From the NCBI GenBank assembly GCA_963775125.1, contig CAVZHQ010000006.1, positions 1-64,000 of the forward strand: a stretch of DNA of 64,000 nt, in the 5' to 3' direction. The position numbers and the translations under genes are program-made. Shown here one piece after another: positions 52,979 through 61,266 of this stretch; position 1 is the stretch's first letter, and each line of letters begins with the position of its first letter. The stretch comes from JAHECQ01 sp963775125. Its GTDB lineage: Bacteria; Actinomycetota; Acidimicrobiia; Acidimicrobiales; SZUA-35. The notes beneath the pieces are model-generated. The model did not search any database and was not told the origin of the DNA. It saw only the letters and a program-made list of their open reading frames with translations.

Positions 52979-53738
52979 ATGGTGACAGGGCGCAGGACGA
53001 CCGTGTACGCGCCGGCGAAGCTCACCTTGAGCCTTCGCTGCGTGGGGCTCAGAAGCGATGGGCTGCATCTCATCGACGCCGAGATGGTCACCCTCGATCT
53101 CTTCGACGAGCTGGTCATCGAACCCGAGGGATCGGGTCTTGTGATCGAGGGTGCCACCGCCGATGTCGTTGCCGACGAGGACAATCTGGTGGCCAAGGCG
53201 TTGCACCTGGCCGGCCGAACGGCGGGAGTGACGCTCCGGAAACGCATTCCGTCCCAAGCGGGCTTGGGTGGCGGCTCGGCTGATGCTGCGGCGGTCCTTC
53301 GGTGGGCCCAGTTCGGGACGGCCCCGGAGCATGTCGCGGCTGGCTGCCGGCATCGGCGCTGACGTCGCCTTCTGCCTGATCGGTGGGCGGGCACAAGTGA
53401 CGGGGATCGGCGAGGTGGTGACGCCGATGCCGTTCGTGGCGCAGACCTTGACGTTGCTCACGCCGCCGATTGCGTGTCCGACGCCAGCGGTCTACCGGGC
53501 CTGGGACCAACTTGGTGGACCGACCAATGACGAGAGCCCGAACGACCTCGAGGCCGCCGCTCTGCACGTCGCCCCTGCGTTGGCTCGATTCCGGGATGCA
53601 CTAGGAGACGCCACCGGCCTGCGCCCCACCCTTGCAGGAAGTGGGTCGAGCTGGTTCGTGCCGGGAGCGTTCCCTGGATCGGGCCGAGTGGTGGTGCAGA
53701 CGACACCGGCTGGTTGGTCACCATCCCGATCCGACTGA
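52979..53738 (+). CDS. ispE: 4-diphosphocytidyl-2-C-methyl-D-erythritol kinase, one frameshift
   Basis: The first frame reads MVTGRRTTVYAPAKLTLSLR with the Lys of PAKLTL, and the GHMP ATP motif IPSAQGLGGGSADAA-like (RIPSQAGLGGGSADAAAVLR). It is lost near 53338, where TAPEHVA should join SRLAAGIGADVAFCLIGGRA in the next frame. The rest, LTLLTPPIACPTPAVYRAWD and LRPTLAGSGSSWFV, completes the kinase of about 253 residues. IspE phosphorylates an intermediate of the MEP isoprenoid pathway and is normally essential, so a sequencing error is more likely than loss. Confidence 0.85.
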
Positions 53739-53781
53739 TCGCTACCACACGCCCGCTCTGGGATAGCGGTCTTCGGTTTGT

Positions 53782-53880
53782 CTACTTCTTGTTTCGACGC
53801 TGCACGCGAGTGCGCTTCAGGAGCTTGCGGTGCTTCTTCTTGCGCATGCGCTTACGGCGCTTCTTGATGAGCGATCCCAT
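53782..53880 (-). CDS. Mini ribosomal protein of the bS22/AURKAIP1-COX24 type
   Basis: A 32-residue, very basic protein: MGSLIKKRRKRMRKKKHRKL followed by LKRTRVQRRNKK. It matches the actinobacterial AURKAIP1/COX24-domain proteins known as bS22 in mycobacterial ribosomes, where it sits near the decoding centre of the small subunit. It lies in the gap between ispE and tRNA-Gln on the opposite strand and is too short for many gene callers. Confidence 0.9.
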   Translation of the reverse strand: MGSLIKKRRKRMRKKKHRKLLKRTRVQRRNKK

Positions 53881-54006
53881 GAGGGGGCTGAGGCTAGCGT
53901 GCCGAGGTCGCTGCGCAACGGGCCGTCGTTGAAGATGGCGTTCGAACCGGCGCTGCTGTCCGGTACGGTTCTCTGCGAGGTCTTCGAGTGAAGGTCTTCG
54001 AGATCT

Positions 54007-54079
54007 TCCCGGGTAGTTCAATTGGCAGAACACTGGACTTTGAATCCAGCCGTTGCAGGTTCAAACCCTGCCCCGGGAG
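54007..54079 (+). tRNA. tRNA-Gln (anticodon UUG)
   Basis: TCCCGGG and CCCGGGA pair as acceptor. The anticodon loop is CTTTGAA with TTG, the T-arm is GCAGG-TTCAAAC-CCTGC, and the D-arm is AGTTCAATTGGCAGAAC. CCA is not encoded. It ends two bases before glmU. Confidence 0.96.
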
Positions 54080-54081
54080 CT

Positions 54082-55206
54082 ATGACCAGTTTGATGGGGC
54101 GTTCGTTCGGCCAGGCGAGCCAGTTGTCCGCGCTGATCATCGCCACCGGTTCCGGTGTGTCCATGCGTTCGAGCAGACCCAAACCGCTTCACCTGTTGTG
54201 TGGGCGGCCCATGGTGTCCTACGTGCTGGACGCGCTCGGTCAGGCAGGTGTCGAGCAAGCCGTCGTCGTCACCGGGTTGTCCGGTGAACGAGTGAGCAAG
54301 CGTGTGCTCGAGGACCCACCGCCCTATCCGCTGCGGTTCGTCGAGCAACCCGTCGACCGGGGTTCCGCCGACGGCGCGCTCGTCGGGCTCTCCGCGCTCA
54401 TCGGAGTCAACGGATTCGACGAGTTCGAGGACGACGGCGATGTCCTGGTCATGCCGGCCGACTTGCCGTTGCTCAGCGCGGAGACGCTGATGGCGTTGGT
54501 CGAGGCGCACCGGACAGAGGGTTCATCGTGCACGGTCATGACCACCGAACTCGACGATCCTTCCGGCCACGATCGCGTGTTGCGCAACCGGCACGGTCAG
54601 GTCATCGGCATCGCCCGTGACCTCGACCTCGTCGGCAATGAGGTGTCGATCACCGAAGTGCCCATGGGGGTGTACTGCATTCGGAGAGGGATGTTGGCCC
54701 CTGCGGCGCGCCGGGTGCCGGTCGACCCCATCGACGGCAGCTATCAACTCATCGATCTGCTCGGGGTGCTCTCGGAGACCGGGCATCGTGTGCACTCGTT
54801 CCCGGTCGATGACGTCGCGGCCCTGACCCCGGTCGACAACCGCCGCCAACTGTCCGAAGCCGAGGCGGAACTTCGAAGGCGAACAAACCGGAGCTGGCTC
54901 GATCGAGGCGTCACCATGATCGACCCGGAACGCACGTACCTCGACGTGACCGTCCAACTCGGCGTCGATGTCACGCTCTTCCCCGGCACCATCCTCCAGG
55001 GCTCCACCGTGATCGGTGACGGCTGCGAGATCGGCCCTGACACTCGGCTCGACCGGTGTCGAGTGGGCGCTGACTCCGTCGTCGAGCAAACCGTCGGCCG
55101 CCTCGCCGAGATCGGAACGAACTGCCGGGTGGGGCCATACGTGGCGCTCGCGCCAGGGGCGCAACTTCCCGATGGCACCATCACCGGCCCGTTCTTCCAG
55201 GCCTGA
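54082..55206 (+). CDS. glmU: GlmU-like UDP-N-acetylglucosamine pyrophosphorylase with a truncated acetyltransferase domain
   Basis: 374 residues from ATG 54082, two bases after tRNA-Gln. The nucleotidyltransferase part has SMRSSRPKPLHLLCGRPMVS and the metal Asp in VLVMPADLPLLSAET, but the usual AAGxGTRM loop reads ATGSGVSM, so the loop Arg is missing. The left-handed beta-helix starts (VTLFPGTILQGSTVIGDGCE, IGTNCRVGPYVALAPGAQLP) and stops after about five turns. The part holding acetyl-CoA and the catalytic His of normal GlmU (about 456-480 residues) is absent. It may supply only the uridylyl transfer, with another acetyltransferase elsewhere. prs follows, as in many bacteria. Confidence 0.8.
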   Translation: MTSLMGRSFGQASQLSALIIATGSGVSMRSSRPKPLHLLCGRPMVSYVLDALGQAGVEQAVVVTGLSGERVSKRVLEDPPPYPLRFVEQPVDRGSADGALVGLSALIGVNGFDEFEDDGDVLVMPADLPLLSAETLMALVEAHRTEGSSCTVMTTELDDPSGHDRVLRNRHGQVIGIARDLDLVGNEVSITEVPMGVYCIRRGMLAPAARRVPVDPIDGSYQLIDLLGVLSETGHRVHSFPVDDVAALTPVDNRRQLSEAEAELRRRTNRSWLDRGVTMIDPERTYLDVTVQLGVDVTLFPGTILQGSTVIGDGCEIGPDTRLDRCRVGADSVVEQTVGRLAEIGTNCRVGPYVALAPGAQLPDGTITGPFFQA

Positions 55207-55271
55207 CGCGCTCTCGGCCCATCACTCGTATGCTTGGCCGGTCACGTTCAGCATGACTGGGGAGCCGGCCG

Positions 55272-56252
55272 ATGGAAGTTGTCACTACCAAGACCCTGCA
55301 CATCTTCGCCGGTCGTCACAATCGAGAACTGACCGAAGCCATCGCGGGCTATCTCGGCGTTCAGGTCACCGAGGCTCACCTCAGCCAGTTCGCCAACAGC
55401 GAGACCCATTGCCGGTTCGCTGAATCCGTCCGTGGCTCGGACGTCTTCATCGTGCAGAGCCACGGTGCCCTCGACGGTCGCTCGGTCAACGACGCCATCT
55501 TCGAGCACCTGATCATGGTCGACGCCGCCCGCCGGGCCTCGGCCAAACGCATCACGGCGGTCATGCCCTTCTACGGCTACGGCCGCCAGGACCGCAAGTC
55601 CGAGGGGCGTGAGCCGATCACCGCCCGTCTCATCGCCGACCTGTTCGCTGCGGCCGGCGCATCCCGGTTGGTGTCGATCGATCTCCACAGCGGTCAGATC
55701 CAGGGCTTCTTCAATGGCCCGGTCGACCATCTCACGGCCATGCCGGTGTTGGTCAATCACCTTCGCAGCTACGGCGACAACCTCGTGGTGGTGTCGCCGG
55801 ACGCCGGTCGCGTGAAGGTGGCCGAGCGTTACGCCCAGCAACTCCATGCCGACCTCGCCATCGTGCACAAGCGTCGGCTCAAGGGCCTGAAGAACGCGGT
55901 CGAAGCCAAGGACGTCGTGGGCGAGGTCGAGGGCCGCGACTGCGTGCTCATCGACGACATGATCGACACGGCCGGCACCATCTGCTCGGCCGCGGAACTG
56001 CTCGTCGAGCGGGGAGCGCGATCGGTGAGCGCCGCCGCAACCCACGGCGTTTTCAGCGGCCCCGCCGTCGACCGGTTGAAGAACTCGGTGTTGGACAAGG
56101 TCATCGTGACCGACACGCTCCCGATGCCGTCCGACAAGCAGTTCGACAAGTTGATCGTGCTGTCGGTTGCGCCGCTCATCGCCGACGCCATACGGGCAGT
56201 CTTCGAAGACACATCGGTCAGCCGCATCTTCGACGGACAGAACCACAGCTAG
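55272..56252 (+). CDS. prs: Ribose-phosphate pyrophosphokinase
   Basis: 326 residues. Landmarks are TLHIFAGRHNRELTEAIAGY, the FANSETHCRF loop, the flexible-loop RQDRKSEGREPITARLIAD, SIDLHSGQIQGFF, the PRPP-binding CVLIDDMIDTAGTICSAAEL and VVVSPDAGRVKVAERYA. It makes PRPP from ribose 5-phosphate and ATP for nucleotide, His and Trp synthesis. RBS GGGAG lies seven bases upstream of ATG 55272. Confidence 0.95.
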   Translation: MEVVTTKTLHIFAGRHNRELTEAIAGYLGVQVTEAHLSQFANSETHCRFAESVRGSDVFIVQSHGALDGRSVNDAIFEHLIMVDAARRASAKRITAVMPFYGYGRQDRKSEGREPITARLIADLFAAAGASRLVSIDLHSGQIQGFFNGPVDHLTAMPVLVNHLRSYGDNLVVVSPDAGRVKVAERYAQQLHADLAIVHKRRLKGLKNAVEAKDVVGEVEGRDCVLIDDMIDTAGTICSAAELLVERGARSVSAAATHGVFSGPAVDRLKNSVLDKVIVTDTLPMPSDKQFDKLIVLSVAPLIADAIRAVFEDTSVSRIFDGQNHS

Positions 56253-56266
56253 CACCTCGCACCGGG

Positions 56267-56288
56267 GGTTGGGAACCGGGTCCCAACC
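56267..56288 (+). terminator. Hairpin terminator after prs
   Basis: GGTTGGGA (56267-56274) pairs with TCCCAACC (56281-56288) around ACCGGG, 15 bases after the prs stop. No U-run follows. A second small hairpin, CGTTCG-N5-CGAACG (56309-56325), lies in the leader of rplY downstream of a TAGCCT -10-like box (56291-56296). Confidence 0.6.
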
Positions 56289-56361
56289 GCTAGCCTTCCG
56301 TGGTTGGTCGTTCGGGACTCGAACGCCGGAATTCTGATTACCGCATCGTTCGAGGATCGCC

Positions 56362-57069
56362 ATGAACAGCACCGCTGAAACCAGTACCGCTCTCGCCAGT
56401 GTCGTGAAGGCGACAACCGGTCGAGACCTGGGCACCCGCCCCTCTCGCCGCATGCGAGACGAGGGCAAGCTGCCCGGCGTCATCTACGGACGGGGCAAGG
56501 AGCCAAAGGCTGTCCACGTCGAGTACGCAGAGCTGCGTGAGGTGCTGCAGGGCGAGGCCGGCCTCAACACCATTTTCACCCTCGATGTCGACGGCGAGGC
56601 CGAGACGGTCATCGTCCGCGAGATCCAGCGTGACCCCATCAAGCGTCGGGTCACCCACGCCGACTTCCTGCGGGTCGAGATGGACACTCCCATCACCGTC
56701 ACGGTTCCCGTCGAGCTGACCGGCATTGCCCTCAAGGTCGCGGACGCCGGTGCGCTTGTCGAGCAGAAGCTGTTCTCGGTGAAGGTGCGGGCAACCCCAC
56801 GACTGATCCCCATCTCGATTCGGGCCGACATCTCCAAGCTCACCCTGGACTCGCGTCTCGCCATCGGCGACCTCAAGCTGCCTGCCGGCGTCACCACCAT
56901 GGCAAACGACCGCATCACGGTTGCCGCCCCGGTGGGCACGCGCGCCTCGCGCATGGGCGCCGAGCTCGGTGACGAAGAGGAACTGGGCGAAGACGTTGCC
57001 GAGGACGAGGTCGCTGAGGGTGAGGCCGAGTCGGCCGAGTCTGCCGAAGCCACTTCGAGCGACGAGTAG
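56362..57069 (+). CDS. rplY: Large ribosomal subunit protein bL25 (CTC form)
   Basis: 235 residues. The 5S-rRNA-binding N-terminal domain contains GRDLGTRPSRRMRDEGKLPG and VIYGRGKEPKAVHVEYAEL. The C-terminal CTC domain (PVELTGIALKVADAGALVEQ; LTLDSRLAIGDLKLPAGVTT) is complete, followed by an acidic tail rich in Glu and Ala. It binds 5S rRNA in the 50S subunit. pth follows after 18 bases. The long CTC form is usual in Actinobacteria. Confidence 0.95.
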   Translation: MNSTAETSTALASVVKATTGRDLGTRPSRRMRDEGKLPGVIYGRGKEPKAVHVEYAELREVLQGEAGLNTIFTLDVDGEAETVIVREIQRDPIKRRVTHADFLRVEMDTPITVTVPVELTGIALKVADAGALVEQKLFSVKVRATPRLIPISIRADISKLTLDSRLAIGDLKLPAGVTTMANDRITVAAPVGTRASRMGAELGDEEELGEDVAEDEVAEGEAESAESAEATSSDE

Positions 57070-57087
57070 TCGACCCGGCAGGCTGCG

Positions 57088-57720
57088 GTGTCGCTACTCT
57101 CCCGCCGGCCTGGGGAGCCACAACGACGGGGAACCCCGTCGGACTTCCTGGTCGTCGGCTTGGGCAATCCCGGCCCCGAATTCGATCACACACGGCACAA
57201 CGTCGGCGCCGAGTGCGTCATGGTCATGGCGCTCCGCCACGGGACCAAGTTGGCCAAGGCCAAAGAGCGGGCGCTCGTCGGAGAAGTGATGGTCGGCGCC
57301 AAGCGCGTGGCGTTGGCGTTCCCGCAGACCTACATGAACAACTCGGGGGAGTCGGTTCGTCTCCTCGCTCGCCGATTCGGCATCGAGACCGGTGATCAGC
57401 TCATCGTCGTGCACGACGAACTCGACCTCGAAACCGGGCGTTTGAAGCTGAAGCAGGGCGGAGGCATGGCCGGCCACAATGGCCTCAAGTCCATCATGCA
57501 GCACGTCGGCACCACCGACTTCGTTCGGCTCCGGATTGGCGTTGGTAAGCCGCCGGCGTCGCAGGCCGGCCGTGACTATGTGTTACGCCGACCGGGCAAG
57601 GCCGAGCAGACGATCCTCGACGTGGCCGTCGAACGTTCCGTCGACGCCATCGAGATGCTGGTCACCGACGGCATCGACGCCGCGATGGCTGTCGTCAACC
57701 GCAGACCCGACGGGACCTGA
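57088..57720 (+). CDS. pth: Peptidyl-tRNA hydrolase
   Basis: 210 residues from a GTG at 57088. VVGLGNPGPEFDHTRHNVGA holds the catalytic His, followed by FPQTYMNNSGESV, VVHDELDLETGRLKLKQGGG with catalytic Asp, and MAGHNGLKSIMQHVGTTDF. It releases peptides from drop-off peptidyl-tRNA. The rplY-pth-(...)-mfd order is widespread. The N-terminal 20 residues are longer than usual and the true start may be later. Confidence 0.95.
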   Translation: MSLLSRRPGEPQRRGTPSDFLVVGLGNPGPEFDHTRHNVGAECVMVMALRHGTKLAKAKERALVGEVMVGAKRVALAFPQTYMNNSGESVRLLARRFGIETGDQLIVVHDELDLETGRLKLKQGGGMAGHNGLKSIMQHVGTTDFVRLRIGVGKPPASQAGRDYVLRRPGKAEQTILDVAVERSVDAIEMLVTDGIDAAMAVVNRRPDGT

Positions 57721-57722
57721 CG

Positions 57723-58634
57723 TTGGCGGCCAAGCGCATCGCGGCCCTCGTCGGAGCCTTGCTCCTGATTGTCGGCGCGGTGTTGCTTCGAGGGTTTCTC
57801 GACGACGGTGGCTCGGTGGCGGTCGGCCGCGAGCCGTCGCCGGTCGTGTGCGATCCGCTGGTGATCGAGGCCTGCAAGCTGGCCTTTCCCGACGTTGTGG
57901 TCACCGAGGAGGATCCCGGTGTCACCCTCGATCGGCTCCTCGACGAGCGTGATCCGGACCCTTTCGTGTGGGTGACCGCCCAAGTCTGGTTCGACATGCT
58001 GGCGGAGGTATCGCCCCGAACGAATCCGATGGCGTCGGGATCGCAAGCAGTGGCGTCGAGCGGGCGAGTGGTCGCCTTTGCAGCGGACAGGCCAGTCTGT
58101 CCTGAGGCGACCGCCGCCACGAACGAGTTGTGGTCCTGTCTCTCATCGGACGAAGCTGCCGATCTCGACCTGGGATTCGACGGGGCCGACTCGACCCTCG
58201 GGCTCCTGATGCTCGGCGACCTGACCGCGGCCTACTTCGGCAGGATCGACCTCGCCCCGGGGGACATCGTCAGCAACGACTTCGATTCGAACTTCGCGCG
58301 GTTGGCGAGCAGCGATCGACGGCACATTGAAAACAGCGGATCGTCGGCTGCTCTCGACGTCATGGTCACCCGAACGGGGCAGTTCGACGCAGCGACCACC
58401 GTTGACGCCCGGTGGACGGGCGAGGGCCGGCAGGCCGGCTACACCGCCGTGACGCCTGCTGACGGCGAGCAGCTGGTGATCATCAGTGCCGGAGCAATCG
58501 GCGACGCCCGGCTCGAGACCGACGATCTGGCCGACCGGCTGGTCGAGTCTCGCTGGGACCCTGCAGACTCGGGAGCCGTCCGGCCGGCAACCGCCGTGAA
58601 GCCCGGCGTGCTGCAGGCCCTGCGCGAGCTCTAG
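57723..58634 (+). CDS. Membrane-anchored substrate-binding-like protein
   Basis: 303 residues from a likely TTG start two bases after pth. An N-terminal hydrophobic segment (RIAALVGALLLIVGAVLLRG) is followed by a cysteine-bearing stretch (PVVCDPLVIEACKLAFPDVV) and a fold reminiscent of periplasmic solute-binding proteins (DRDPDPFVWVTAQVWFDML; VVAFAADRPVCPEATAATN). It has no transporter partner nearby. The next gene encodes a lipoprotein with a solute-binding-like half and a VWA domain, so the two probably work together outside the membrane. The function is unknown. Confidence 0.65.
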   Translation: MAAKRIAALVGALLLIVGAVLLRGFLDDGGSVAVGREPSPVVCDPLVIEACKLAFPDVVVTEEDPGVTLDRLLDERDPDPFVWVTAQVWFDMLAEVSPRTNPMASGSQAVASSGRVVAFAADRPVCPEATAATNELWSCLSSDEAADLDLGFDGADSTLGLLMLGDLTAAYFGRIDLAPGDIVSNDFDSNFARLASSDRRHIENSGSSAALDVMVTRTGQFDAATTVDARWTGEGRQAGYTAVTPADGEQLVIISAGAIGDARLETDDLADRLVESRWDPADSGAVRPATAVKPGVLQALREL

Positions 58635-58672
58635 AACCCTGCCACCCGTGGTGCATCGCTAGGATCGCCTCC

Positions 58673-60484
58673 ATGTCTTCACGACCCCGGTTGGCTGCTG
58701 TCCTCGTGGCCGCCGTCTGCCTCACCGCCGCCTGCTCGTTCAGCACCTCGAGCAGCGAAGGCGCCGACCTGGCCGATCCGGGCGACTGTCTCACCGTCGA
58801 CCTGGCGGTGTCGTCGGAGAAGATCCGGTTGATGACCGAGATGGCCGAAGACTTCAACGAGCAGGAACTCGAGGTGGACGGCACGTGCATCTTCGTGCGG
58901 GCCCAGTCGAAGGCGTCCGGTCTCGGGGCTCAGCTCTTGGCTTCGACGTGGGACGAAGAAGCCGACGGTCCCCTCCCTGTCATCTGGTCGCCGGCATCGA
59001 GCGCCTGGGGATCGGTCCTCAACCAGCAGTTGGTCGATCAGGGCAAGCCCAAGATGGTTGGCGAAGGCGTCCCGTTCATGGTCACCCCGCTCGTCATCGC
59101 CATGCCCAAGACCATGGCCACCGCAATGGGTTGGCCCGACGCCGAGATCGGGTGGTCCGACATTCTCACGCTTGCCACCAGTCCCGATGGCTGGAGCACC
59201 TACGGGCATCCCGAGTGGGGTGAGTTCCGGCTGGGAAAGACGAGCCCCAATTTCTCGACCAGTGGGCTCTCGGCCCTCATCGCCCAGACCTACGCGGCGG
59301 CAGGGAAGACCGAGAACCTGAGCCTCGAGGATCTGCGGCGCCCTGCGGTCATCGAGTTCGGTGAGGGTGTCGAGTCGGCGGTCGTCCACTACGGCGACAC
59401 CACGCTGACCTTCCTGAACAACTGGTATCGGGCCGACACGCGGGGCAGTGCGCTCGGCTACGTCTCGGCCGCCGCCGTCGAGGAGAAGTCGGTGATCGAC
59501 TACAACCGGGGTGACCCCGACGGGGTGCTCGCTGCGGGCGAGGTGGCCCGACCGCCCCGTGAACCGCTGGTGGCCATCTACCCCAAGGAAGGCACGCTGT
59601 ACTCGGACAATCCGCTGTTCGTGCTCGACGCCGAGTGGGTTTCGGAGGAGCAGAAGCAGGCCGCTGAGCTGTTCATCGAGTTCGCTCAGGAGGAGGCGAA
59701 CCAGCGCAAGGTTCTCGAGTTCGGGTTCCGACCCGGCAACCCTGCGGTCGCCTTGGGCGCTCCGATCACCGCCGAGTTCGGCGTCGATCCCAACCAGCCG
59801 AGCGACCTGCTCGAGGTTCCCGAACCTCAGGTCATGACCAGCTTGCTCGAGTTGTGGCGCACCCAGCGCAAGGGCGCTCAGGTGACGCTGTTGCTCGACG
59901 TATCGGGCTCGATGGGCGAAGTCGGCGATCCCGAGACGGGCGATTCCAAGCTCTTCCTGGCCAAGCAGGCCATCGAGTCGTCGCTCGACGAGTTCTCGGC
60001 CAACGATCAGATCAGCCTGGCCACCTTCACCCTCGACGAGTTCACGGGTGCCACCTTGATCGAAGACATCGTGCCCATGGACTCCGCTTCGACCAATGCC
60101 GAACGCATCCGCAGCGCCCTCCAGGTCATCGACGCCCAGTCGGGCACTCCGCTGTACGAAGCAGCGCTGACGGCCTATCAACAACGACTGGACGACTTCG
60201 ACCCCGAACGCATCAATGCCCTCGTGATCCTGTCCGATGGCGTCAACGACGACATCAACCCCGGCGACGACCAGAGCCAGCTCGACGACCTTCTGGCGCT
60301 GCTGTCTCGTGGAAGCGAGGGGGCAGGCAGCCGCCCGGTTCGGGTGTTCCCGATTGCCTACGGCACCGGCGCCGACTTCGCCGTGTTGCAGGCGATCGCC
60401 GAGGCGTCATCGTCCGCGGTGTACGACGCCAGCGACCCGCAGTCGATCAACAAGGTCTTCGCTCAGGTCATTTCCAACTTCTGA
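58673..60484 (+). CDS. Lipoprotein with solute-binding-like and von Willebrand A domains
   Basis: 603 residues. The signal ends in a lipobox, AAVCLTAACSFSTSSSEG, with Cys 23 as the lipid site. Residues of about 35-380 form a type-II solute-binding-like fold (KASGLGAQLLASTWDEEADG, PVIWSPASSAWGSVLNQQLV, FLNNWYRADTRGSALGYVSA). A VWA domain follows with a complete MIDAS: VTLLLDVSGSMGEVG (DxSxS), then SGTPLYEAALTAYQQRL, and ALVILSDGVNDDIN. It sits on the outer face of the membrane and should bind a divalent metal and a protein ligand. It overlaps the next gene (TGATG). Confidence 0.88.
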   Translation: MSSRPRLAAVLVAAVCLTAACSFSTSSSEGADLADPGDCLTVDLAVSSEKIRLMTEMAEDFNEQELEVDGTCIFVRAQSKASGLGAQLLASTWDEEADGPLPVIWSPASSAWGSVLNQQLVDQGKPKMVGEGVPFMVTPLVIAMPKTMATAMGWPDAEIGWSDILTLATSPDGWSTYGHPEWGEFRLGKTSPNFSTSGLSALIAQTYAAAGKTENLSLEDLRRPAVIEFGEGVESAVVHYGDTTLTFLNNWYRADTRGSALGYVSAAAVEEKSVIDYNRGDPDGVLAAGEVARPPREPLVAIYPKEGTLYSDNPLFVLDAEWVSEEQKQAAELFIEFAQEEANQRKVLEFGFRPGNPAVALGAPITAEFGVDPNQPSDLLEVPEPQVMTSLLELWRTQRKGAQVTLLLDVSGSMGEVGDPETGDSKLFLAKQAIESSLDEFSANDQISLATFTLDEFTGATLIEDIVPMDSASTNAERIRSALQVIDAQSGTPLYEAALTAYQQRLDDFDPERINALVILSDGVNDDINPGDDQSQLDDLLALLSRGSEGAGSRPVRVFPIAYGTGADFAVLQAIAEASSSAVYDASDPQSINKVFAQVISNF

Positions 60485-61215
60485 TGCGTCTCAAGGATCG
60501 ACTGCTCACCCGGCCGGTGGCCGAGGCCATGATGAGCCCAGCCGCGATCCTGCTGGCCGGCATCGGTGCGGCCGTGGGCATCGTCAGTGGTGGGGGAGCG
60601 ATCGCCGCCGTCGCCGCGGCCGCCATCGCGTGGGTGGCCCGAGTGGGGGTTGCGGTGCCGCGGGGACCGGTGAGGGAGCGCATCGACCGCCGCTCCGTGT
60701 CGGGCCCCTGGCAGCAGTTCGTCGATGAAGCGGTGGCGGCACAGGCGCGGTTCAAACAGGCGGTCGATCGCACTCGGCCGGGTCCGATTCGCGAGCGGAT
60801 GGCGGGATTCGGGTCGCGCATCGACGAGTTCGTCCGCCACAGCTATGACGTGGCTCGGAGCGGCCAGGCGCTGACCGAGGCGCGGGAGGGGATCGACATC
60901 GATCGCATCACCGCTGACCTCCATCGGGTGACCGGCGGCCAGGATGTTGCTGAACTGCGAGAGGGTTCGATGCGCTCGGCCGCCGATGCGCTGTTGGCCC
61001 AGCTGCAGTCGGCCAAGCGTCTGGACGACACGATTGCCGGCACGTACGACCGTCTCGTCCTCCTCGACGCTCGCCTCGACGAGATCGTGACCCGGTCGAT
61101 CGAGCTGTCGGTCACCGGCAACGACGCCGGGTCGCTTGGTTCGGTCGAACGAGACCTCATCGACGTGGTCGACGAGATGGAGGCCGTGCGTCAGGCCGTC
61201 GCCGAAACGGCGTAG
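60484..61215 (+). CDS. Hypothetical membrane protein of the VWA cluster
   Basis: 243 residues from an ATG that overlaps the lipoprotein stop codon by one base (TGATG), so it is coupled to that gene. A hydrophobic N-terminal region (SPAAILLAGIGAAVGIVSGG; AIAAVAAAAIAWVARVGVAV) makes one or two membrane spans. The rest is charged and helical (QARFKQAVDRTRPGPIRERM; DRITADLHRVTGGQDVAELR; EIVTRSIELSV), probably coiled coil in the cytoplasm. I do not recognise the family. Together with the two genes before it, it looks like a three-part envelope system that senses or binds something outside and signals inward. Confidence 0.7.
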   Translation: MRLKDRLLTRPVAEAMMSPAAILLAGIGAAVGIVSGGGAIAAVAAAAIAWVARVGVAVPRGPVRERIDRRSVSGPWQQFVDEAVAAQARFKQAVDRTRPGPIRERMAGFGSRIDEFVRHSYDVARSGQALTEAREGIDIDRITADLHRVTGGQDVAELREGSMRSAADALLAQLQSAKRLDDTIAGTYDRLVLLDARLDEIVTRSIELSVTGNDAGSLGSVERDLIDVVDEMEAVRQAVAETA

Positions 61216-61266
61216 TGGGTCAGCCGAAACGGCGTGGGGATTGGGGTTCGGGCGTAGCCTCGGTAA

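Noticed and set aside
53338..53350. TGA ending the first ispE frame as selenocysteine
   Set aside because: After the TGA the same frame does not continue as kinase sequence; the rest of ispE is in another frame, so this is a frameshift.
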